Assembly (NCBI GenBank): GCA_947455805.1
Contig: CANGSN010000232.1
Location: 1 to 5,582 of the forward strand
Origin: Planctomycetota bacterium
GTDB taxonomy: Bacteria > Planctomycetota > UBA1135 > UBA2386
Reading direction: 5' to 3'
DNA length: 5,582 nt
The notes under the pieces are model-generated. The model was not told the origin of the DNA and did no database searches. It saw only the letters and a program-made list of their open reading frames with translations. Shown piece after piece: positions 1 through 5,232 of the stretch. Position numbers and translations under genes: made by a program. The first letter of the stretch is position 1. Each line of letters starts with the position of its first letter.

Positions 1-287
1 TCGCCGCGTCCGCGTCCTCGTCGCCGGAGTCCAGCGGCACCGGCTTCCTCGTCTTCGGCACGGCGTGGGGCGTGCAGTCCGGCGTGCTGGCGCGCGCGGA
101 CTACGAGGCCGTGATCCGCGCCGGTTGGGCGGCGCTGCATGCCGCGGTCGACGCCGACGGCCGCGTAGGCTTCGTGCAGCAGGTCGGCGACAGCCCGGAG
201 AGTGCTTTGGCGAGCGACTCGCAGTTCTACGGTTCGGCCGCCTTCGTCATGGCGGCGGTGGCGGTCCACGATCTCGGCTGGCGGTAG
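1..287 (+). CDS. GH105/GH88-family unsaturated glycuronyl hydrolase, C-terminal part (5' end outside window)
   Basis: The reading frame enters from the left edge (codons begin at position 3) and ends at a TAG at 285-287, leaving 94 residues. Visible motifs, numbered within the fragment, are PESSGT (8-13), an FGTAWG segment (18-23), a GW..L helix (41-45), GRVGFVQQVGDSP (53-65) and the terminal QFYGSAAFVMAA helix (74-85). This order matches the end of the (alpha/alpha)6 barrel in family GH105/GH88 (Pfam Glyco_hydro_88, YteR/YesR-like). Those enzymes remove the unsaturated uronic acid left at the non-reducing end of oligosaccharides by polysaccharide lyases, for example on rhamnogalacturonan. 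The catalytic aspartate lies further upstream in this family and is not in the window, so activity and exact substrate cannot be judged. The assignment rests on motif recall; the subfamily (GH105 rather than GH88) is less certain. The next gene is convergent. Confidence 0.8.
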   Translation, partial: AASASSSPESSGTGFLVFGTAWGVQSGVLARADYEAVIRAGWAALHAAVDADGRVGFVQQVGDSPESALASDSQFYGSAAFVMAAVAVHDLGWR

Positions 288-341
288 CGCGGGAACGCGC
301 GAACGGGTGCGGGGTCGCCTGGGGCAGCAGGCCCGGCCGCA
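287..341. terminator. Hairpins in the convergent gap after the GH105 gene
   Basis: The 79-base gap between two convergent stop codons holds two small inverted repeats. The first is GCGCG-GGAA-CGCGC at 287-300, a 5-bp stem with a GNRA-type tetraloop that starts on the last base of the stop codon. The second is nested: TGCGG (308-312) pairs with CCGCA (337-341) around an inner GCCTG-GGGCAG-CAGGC stem (317-332). No U-tract follows on either strand, so these would be weak or factor-dependent terminators. Short stems are common by chance at this G+C content. Confidence 0.3.
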
Positions 342-366
342 CCGACGACCATGGCCGCCGAATCGT

Positions 367-2436
367 TCAGTTGCCGACCAGCAGTTCGAGCCCTTGCGAG
401 CCGAAGAACGCGCCCTGCGCCGGATCGAACAGCACGGCCTGCACGTTGGCCTGGAACCCGACCAGCGCCGCGCTGCCCGGCAGGTCGAACGGGATCGACA
501 GCCGGTGCGAGTGCACGTCCCCGAGCGCGGTGGGGCCCGGCGGCACCACGTGCAGCGACCAGACGAACTGCGGCAGGGCGTGGATCGTCAGCGGTTTCGT
601 CGGCCCCGCCAGCGTCGGCGTCGGCACCGTCAGCGCACTGGCCGCGGTGTCGAAGAAGAACGCCACCAGCTGGCCGCTGCTGAGCCCGGCGACCTCGAGA
701 TCGAACTCGGCACCGGGAACCGGTCGGCCACCGACCAGGTCGACCAGGATCTCGCGCACCGTCGGGCCCTGCGGCGCGAGTTCGGCGGTGCCGTAGTCGC
801 GCACGTAGGTGCCGACGGCCGTCGTCGGCACGTTCTTCAGCACGGCGACGCCGCCGCCCGCCGGCCACGGGTCGATGGCCGACGCGGCGAGCTGGGCCAC
901 GCCGGCGACGAACACGTCGTCGCGGCCGTCGCGATCGAAGTCGGCGACCTGCGTCGCCTTCGGCGCCGCCAGGAAGTGCGGGTAGGCGCCGCTCCAGAAC
1001 CGGTAGAGCAGCGGGAAGAAGACGTTGGTCGCGTGCACCAGCCGCGGCGAGCCCGGCGCGAGCGGGCCGAGCCAGGTGACGTAGTCGGCGGTCTTCGCCG
1101 CCGGGTTCTCCTGCGGGTCGGCGCCGTAGGCGACGAGGCCGCCGAGGTCGAGCTGGCCGTCGCCGTCGGCATCGAGCACCTGCAGGCCCTGCAGGTCGAG
1201 GGCCAGGTTGGCGGCGTGCGGCGGTTGCTGCAGCCACTGCAACGCCGGATCGGGGGCCACCCACGTCGTTGCGGGCGAGGTCGCGGTCGGCGGGATCACG
1301 AGCGAGCGACCGGGCAGGAACTGCAGCCAGGGCTGGGCAGCACCGAGCGGCACGCAGGCCGACGAGTTGCCGGCGACGGCGAAGTCGACCAGCGCATCCG
1401 CATCGAGCCGGCCGACGGCCAGCGACGTCACCCGCCCGGGGAACGACAATGGGGTCTGCACCTGGTTCGCCGGCACCAGTTGCGGCGCCTGGCCGCTCGC
1501 GTCGACGAGGCCGAAGCGGAAGCTGAAGATCGAGCTCACGCCGACCAGGCTGATCGGCGTGCACTGTTCCTGGGCGAGCACGTGCAGCGTGCCGGGGCTG
1601 CCGACGACTCCCGGGCCGTTGCCGCTGCTCCACTCGAGGTCGAGCGCATCCGCGGGCCCGAGGTCGATCTGCTGCGGCACCGGCACGAAGTCGCCGGGCA
1701 GCGGCACGATCGTGCTTCCGGCTTGCGTGTGCCGGCACCAGAACACGAACAGGCCGAACGACGTGTGCGTGACGCCGCCGACGCCGACCACGCCCACGTT
1801 CGACAGGCCGAAGGCGCCGACAGCGATGTCGACGCCGCCGTTGCCGTCGAAGTCGCCGGTGGCGAGGCACGAGTAGATCGGATGCAGGTTGGCGATGCCG
1901 AAGCCGTTGTTCGGATCGGCGAAGTCGTACAGCGTGTAGGCGCCGTTGCTGTCGAGGTCGGGGAAGCCAGCGCCGTAGGCCGACTGCCCGCGGTTGCCGA
2001 ACACCAGCAACTTGCCTGTCGACGTCAGCGCGACGAGGTCGTCGCAGCGGCCGTCGGCGTCGAGGCTCAGCTTGTCGAGCTGCACGATGGCCGCCGGATC
2101 CTGGGTCGCGGGCACGGCGATGGGCGTGCCGGTCAGGAACAGCGGTCCCGGCACCGGCCCCGTCCACGGCCCGCTGGCCGGCGACTGCACCCGCAGCATG
2201 CGGCCGTCGGCATCCTGCGCGAACAGCTCGAACACGGTCGTCGCCTGGTTGCGGACCGTGGCTTCGTGCAGCAGCACGTCGCCGGTCGAGCGCCGCGTCA
2301 AGTCGCCGACCAGGATCTGCAGGGCCGGCTTGTCGGCCGGGGAGGCGCGGAACTCGCCGTTCAGCCAGGGGCTCTGCGCCGCGAGCGAGGCCGCCAGCGA
2401 CAGGGAGACGACGCAGCCGTGGGCGATGGGATGCAT
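367..2436 (-). CDS. Secreted FG-GAP/VCBS repeat protein with C-terminal beta-rich module
   Basis: The product is 689 residues. The ATG at 2436-2434 is chosen because it begins a signal-peptide-like stretch: a hydrophobic core at about residues 8-20 (CVVSLSLAASLAA), probably cut around 19-20. The frame stays open far upstream, but that extension lies antisense to the neighbouring kinase and looks non-coding. No strong Shine-Dalgarno precedes this ATG. The mature part carries Asp-rich calcium-binding-type loops of FG-GAP/VCBS repeats at about 126-132 (DADGRCD), 195-203 (DFDGNGGVD), 345-351 (degenerate DADALVD), 421-430 (LDADGDGQLD) and 499-506 (DFDRDGRD). These repeats usually form a beta-propeller blade series, as in integrin alpha chains. 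From about 555 a different beta-rich module follows, with GGRPVPGAEFDLEV (569-582) and the ending SQGLELLVGN (680-689). I recall similar tails on many secreted planctomycete proteins. The likely role is extracellular binding or a surface structure; no catalytic motif is visible and the ligand is unknown. Confidence 0.85.
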   Translation of the reverse strand: MHPIAHGCVVSLSLAASLAAQSPWLNGEFRASPADKPALQILVGDLTRRSTGDVLLHEATVRNQATTVFELFAQDADGRMLRVQSPASGPWTGPVPGPLFLTGTPIAVPATQDPAAIVQLDKLSLDADGRCDDLVALTSTGKLLVFGNRGQSAYGAGFPDLDSNGAYTLYDFADPNNGFGIANLHPIYSCLATGDFDGNGGVDIAVGAFGLSNVGVVGVGGVTHTSFGLFVFWCRHTQAGSTIVPLPGDFVPVPQQIDLGPADALDLEWSSGNGPGVVGSPGTLHVLAQEQCTPISLVGVSSIFSFRFGLVDASGQAPQLVPANQVQTPLSFPGRVTSLAVGRLDADALVDFAVAGNSSACVPLGAAQPWLQFLPGRSLVIPPTATSPATTWVAPDPALQWLQQPPHAANLALDLQGLQVLDADGDGQLDLGGLVAYGADPQENPAAKTADYVTWLGPLAPGSPRLVHATNVFFPLLYRFWSGAYPHFLAAPKATQVADFDRDGRDDVFVAGVAQLAASAIDPWPAGGGVAVLKNVPTTAVGTYVRDYGTAELAPQGPTVREILVDLVGGRPVPGAEFDLEVAGLSSGQLVAFFFDTAASALTVPTPTLAGPTKPLTIHALPQFVWSLHVVPPGPTALGDVHSHRLSIPFDLPGSAALVGFQANVQAVLFDPAQGAFFGSQGLELLVGN

Positions 2437-2487
2437 GGCGGCAAGGTGGGAAGGCGGACGCGGCAATGCGAGAGGTGCTGTGTGGCG

Positions 2488-2508
2488 GGGGCCGCGAGCG
2501 GCGGCCCC
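2488..2508. promoter_or_regulatory. Perfect GC-only hairpin in the divergent spacer
   Basis: GGGGCCGC (2488-2495) and GCGGCCCC (2501-2508) form a perfect 8-bp stem around a 5-base loop, GAGCG. It sits in the 96-base spacer between the starts of the FG-GAP gene (minus) and the kinase-like gene (plus), 25 bases before the proposed kinase start and 51 bases upstream of the FG-GAP start codon. It could be a leader hairpin in either transcript or an operator. No U-tract supports an intrinsic terminator. I could not recognise sigma70-type -10/-35 boxes in this GC-rich spacer. Confidence 0.35.
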
Positions 2509-2532
2509 GGCACCCGTTCGCCCCTCCCGCCG

Positions 2533-3837
2533 ATGGTGGCACGGGCGTCGGTCGCTGTCCACCGGCCTGGGCGGCCCGCCGACGGCCTGTTCCGCCGCGT
2601 CGGCTCGCACTTCGAACGCGATCCGGCCCTCGACGCGTTCCGGCCGCTGCGCACCTTGCTCGTCGACGCCGTCGGCACCCAGTGGATCGCATGCGAGCCG
2701 GGGCTGGTGCGTCGCGATGGCGAGGGCTGCATGGTCGTCGGACCCCGCGGCTTGTGCATGGTGCGACGAGCCGAGCTCGCCGCGGTCGCCGACGGCAAGG
2801 CTGCGAGCCTGGCGTGCCGGGTGCTCGGCACTCCGGGCAATGGCCCGGCCGAGATGCACGGCGGCTACCAGGGCTGCGTCGCTGCCGCGAACGGCAGCTT
2901 GTGGTTCGTCGGCATCGAGGCGTTGTACGAGCTCGACCCACGGCACCTGTCGCCACCGATGCGCGACCTGCCGAAGCACGTGCACGAGCTGATCGTCGGC
3001 GATCTCCGGTTGCCGTTCGCCGAGGCGATCACGCTGCCGCTCGGCGTGCGTTCGTCGATCGTCCGCCTCGGTACTTGCGCATTCGACCATGGGGCCAAGG
3101 AGCGCTTTCGCTGGCGCCTGCGGGGCGTGCACGACGAATGGTCCGCGCCGACCTACGACTGCGAAGTGCGCCTCGTCGCCGTGCCGCCGGGCGACGCCGT
3201 ATTCGAAGCGTCGATCGTCGATGCCGACGGTGCACCCGCCGGCAACATCCTGCGCATGCAGCTGCACGTCGGTCGCTCGTGGTGGGAGCAGCCGCGGGTG
3301 TGGCCGGTCGGCATCGGCACCGCCGCACTGCTGGCACTGCTGCTGGTGCGCTTCGGCGCACGGCGCGCGGCCGGTCGGGCGGCACGGCTGCAGGCGTTGG
3401 TCGACGAACGTACGCGCGAGCTGGTGGAGGCGCAGCAGCACCTCGAACAACGCGTCGCCGACCGAACCGTCGAACCGAGCGACGCACTGCGCCGCCAACA
3501 GGCGGCACAGCAGGAGCCGCAACGGCTCGAGAGGCAGCTGCAGCGCATGGAGAGCATCGGCCAGCTGGCCGGCGGCATCGCTCACGACTTCGACAACCTG
3601 CTGACGGTCGTGCGCGGTGCCGGCGAACTGCTGCTCGACGCGCTGCGCGCGGTGCGGCCCGACGTGCCGATCCTGTTCCTCAGCGGCTACCTCGACGGCC
3701 GCCTGACGCATCGCGACCTCGTCGACGCCGGGCTCGAGATCCTCGCCGAGCCGATCGATCGGCAACGGCTCGCGGCGGCGCTCACGCGAGCGCTGCAGGG
3801 CAGCCCGCGGGTGGCGACACCGCCGGCGGCGCCTTGA
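2533..3837 (+). CDS. Shortened hybrid sensor histidine kinase (propeller/Y_Y_Y/TM/HisKA/receiver remnant), probably non-functional
   Basis: The product is 434 residues from an ATG at 2533. The start is uncertain: there is no clear ribosome-binding site, and the frame is open further upstream but not protein-like there. Visible in order are propeller-like blades (about 40-135, with TLLVDAVGTQWIA at 41-53 and GSLWFVGIEALYELDP at 121-136), a Y_Y_Y domain (about 150-246, with RFRWRLRGVHDEW at 191-203), one membrane segment (about 256-273), a coiled-coil linker (about 280-336) and a HisKA dimerisation segment with GGIAHDFDNLL (347-357; H351 would be the phosphorylated His). At about 365-370 the sequence passes directly into the second half of a receiver domain (DVPILFLSGYLDGR, 377-390; AEPI, 405-408). 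The HATPase domain and the receiver phospho-acceptor half are absent, so it cannot bind ATP or autophosphorylate on its own. Intact relatives, as I recall them, are roughly 1000 residues or more. The frame is uninterrupted. It is probably a decayed gene; a partner-dependent phosphotransfer protein is the alternative. Confidence 0.72.
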   Translation: MVARASVAVHRPGRPADGLFRRVGSHFERDPALDAFRPLRTLLVDAVGTQWIACEPGLVRRDGEGCMVVGPRGLCMVRRAELAAVADGKAASLACRVLGTPGNGPAEMHGGYQGCVAAANGSLWFVGIEALYELDPRHLSPPMRDLPKHVHELIVGDLRLPFAEAITLPLGVRSSIVRLGTCAFDHGAKERFRWRLRGVHDEWSAPTYDCEVRLVAVPPGDAVFEASIVDADGAPAGNILRMQLHVGRSWWEQPRVWPVGIGTAALLALLLVRFGARRAAGRAARLQALVDERTRELVEAQQHLEQRVADRTVEPSDALRRQQAAQQEPQRLERQLQRMESIGQLAGGIAHDFDNLLTVVRGAGELLLDALRAVRPDVPILFLSGYLDGRLTHRDLVDAGLEILAEPIDRQRLAAALTRALQGSPRVATPPAAP

Positions 3838-3844
3838 CGCCGCC
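3825..3844. terminator. Terminator-like hairpin between convergent genes, kinase stop codon in the loop
   Basis: GGCGGCG (3825-3831) pairs perfectly with CGCCGCC (3838-3844) around the loop CCTTGA. The TGA in the loop (3835-3837) is the stop codon of the kinase-like gene. The hairpin lies 9 bases past the stop of the convergent pilin-like gene on the minus strand, so it could end transcription from both sides. Only a weak T-rich patch (GTTGCTT) follows on the plus side, so it is not a textbook intrinsic terminator. Confidence 0.42.
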
Positions 3845-3853
3845 AGCGTTGCT

Positions 3854-5101
3854 TCAGTCGTCCCTCGCCATCGGCCGCTGGATCGCGCTCGACAGGCGGT
3901 AGGTGCCGACCTCCTGACGCAGGTGCGCCAGGATCGAGTCGTCGTAGGTCAGCGTCACCCAGTCTGACGCTCCTTGGACGGTGACCGATCCGGTGACGAC
4001 GACCGCGCCCTGGATCTCGCACGGCTCGCGGACGGTCAGGTTGCCTTGCACGTAGAGCAGCCCCGAGAACGCCGAGTAGGTGCCCTGGCCGATCGTGGTG
4101 TTGCCGATGATGGCGACGACGCCGGTGCCCTTCAGCGGCTTCGCCGCGGTGAAGGTCATGCCGCTCGTGCTCAGGACGACCTTGTCGATCGGCACCGGGC
4201 TCGGGAAGTCGGCCGAGCTGGTGACGTAGTAGTCGGCCATCGCCGCCAGTTCGCTCTGCGACACGCCGAACACGACCTCGAACGTGTCGTCGTAGGTCGA
4301 CGAGGCCGACTGCGACGGCGTGCCGCTGATGCTGGCGCCGGTGCCGCTCACGGTGATCGAGCCGGTGCCCTGGCGGTAGAAGACGCCAGCTCCCAGCGAA
4401 CCGCCGACGATCTTGCCGCGCGTCAGCACCTGGGTGGTGCTGCCGGTGCGGGTGCACAACGCCGCCTGGCCGGGCGGCTGCAGCGCGAGCCGCCGCGTCT
4501 CGACCTCGGTCATGTCCTGTCCGAGCACCTGGTTCGGGGCCTCGTTGAAGGCGGCGTTCGGATCGACGCGGCGGAACACGTAGCCGATGCTGCGCAGGCG
4601 CCACACCGAACCAGGTGCGAGGTCGCCACGCAGGTCGGAGATGTCCTCGCACTGCATCTGCTGACGCCACGCGAGGCGGGTCGCGTTGGGGTCGGCGTCC
4701 CATTGCTTCCAGACCTCGTAGCGACCCCAGATCGAGTTGGTGATCTCGAACTCGCGCACGATGCCGATGCCGGAATCGATGGTGTCCATGATCGGCGGCG
4801 CCACTCCCATGTCGAGCACCGGCGCGAACGTCGTCACCGGCTGCGACGTCTGCTTGCGCAGCCAACCGAGCGCTTCGATCAGGCCCGACTTGCTGAACTG
4901 CACCGCCTGGCCGTGGGTGACGAAGCTGACGCGCGTCTTGGCCTGGTGGGCGCGCAGCGTCAGCGCACCGGTGACGGTGATGCCGACGACGATGATGGTG
5001 AACATGATCGCCATCACCAGCGCCACGCCGCGTTCGCCCGAACGATCGACGTTCGGCGCGCGGCCATGCGGCGAGGTGAGGACAGCTTCGGAATGGTCCA
5101 T
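3854..5101 (-). CDS. PilX-like type IV pilin-related protein with beta-repeat C-terminal region
   Basis: The product is 415 residues. The ATG at 5101-5099 is supported by a GGAG six bases upstream. A short charged N-terminal arm ends in SGERGVAL, followed by one membrane helix (about 26-48, VALVMAIMFTIIVVGITVTG). This layout matches PilX_N-type minor pilins and related pseudopilins, in which the hydrophobic helix packs into the pilus core or stays in the inner membrane. The positively charged helix after it (50-85) is also typical. The middle (about 95-230) is unrecognised. The region at about 230-385 is rich in Gly, Ser, Thr and Val with short beta-repeat patterns (GVVAIIGNTTIGQGTYSAFS, 327-346; LLYVQGNLTVREPCEIQGAV, 348-367; VTGSVTVQG, 369-377), resembling the stacked beta-helix tail seen in some PilX-like proteins and, loosely, bactofilins. 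It is likely a pilus-assembly or surface protein. No other pilus gene is in the window, and strict prepilin peptidase cleavage is not assured because Arg24 separates the Gly from the hydrophobic stretch. Confidence 0.75.
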   Translation of the reverse strand: MDHSEAVLTSPHGRAPNVDRSGERGVALVMAIMFTIIVVGITVTGALTLRAHQAKTRVSFVTHGQAVQFSKSGLIEALGWLRKQTSQPVTTFAPVLDMGVAPPIMDTIDSGIGIVREFEITNSIWGRYEVWKQWDADPNATRLAWRQQMQCEDISDLRGDLAPGSVWRLRSIGYVFRRVDPNAAFNEAPNQVLGQDMTEVETRRLALQPPGQAALCTRTGSTTQVLTRGKIVGGSLGAGVFYRQGTGSITVSGTGASISGTPSQSASSTYDDTFEVVFGVSQSELAAMADYYVTSSADFPSPVPIDKVVLSTSGMTFTAAKPLKGTGVVAIIGNTTIGQGTYSAFSGLLYVQGNLTVREPCEIQGAVVVTGSVTVQGASDWVTLTYDDSILAHLRQEVGTYRLSSAIQRPMARDD

Positions 5102-5107
5102 GGTTGT

Positions 5108-5111
5108 CTCC
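5108..5111 (-). promoter_or_regulatory. Shine-Dalgarno of the PilX-like gene
   Basis: On the minus strand the sequence reads CACGGAGACAACC immediately before the ATG at 5101. GGAG is thus spaced six bases from the start codon, a good distance. It is the clearest ribosome-binding site in the window and fixes the start of this gene. Confidence 0.65.
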
Positions 5112-5158
5112 GTGGCGGCGGGCAGCCTCCGACGCTCGCGGGTCTATCGGCGCCGGAC

Positions 5159-5192
5159 GGACCGGACCTGACGGCCGGTCCCGCTTCGGGAC
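5159..5192. promoter_or_regulatory. Two overlapping, mutually exclusive stems in the divergent spacer
   Basis: GGACCGG (5159-5165) pairs perfectly with CCGGTCC (5175-5181). The bases GTCCCG (5178-5183), which overlap the second arm, pair perfectly with CGGGAC (5187-5192) over a 3-base loop. Only one of the two stems can form at a time. The element lies 40 bases before the start codon of the rightward gene and 57 bases upstream of the PilX-like start codon, in a 131-base divergent spacer that must also hold both promoters. The function is unknown. GC-rich chance pairing is a real alternative. Confidence 0.3.
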
Positions 5193-5232
5193 GGGGATCG
5201 AGTCGCGCCGCCGTTCCTGCCGATACCGAGGC

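Noticed and set aside
202..2532. A plus-strand open frame of over 700 codons running antisense through the whole FG-GAP gene into the kinase frame.
   Set aside because: Its translation is Arg/Gly/Val/Glu/Ala-rich and low in complexity, with no domain, while the opposite strand encodes a protein with clear FG-GAP loops. Long stop-free antisense frames are expected at about 70% G+C. Only the part from about 2533 onward is protein-like.
227..2956. A 909-codon minus-strand open frame in a second frame over the FG-GAP gene.
   Set aside because: It is Arg/Pro/Ala-rich without hydrophobic patterning or domains; this is a frame shadow.
2437..3765. Upstream in-frame extension of the FG-GAP gene, antisense to the kinase (about 440 extra codons).
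   Set aside because: It places a signal peptide in the middle of the protein and shows no domain; the plus strand there carries recognisable Y_Y_Y, HisKA and receiver motifs.
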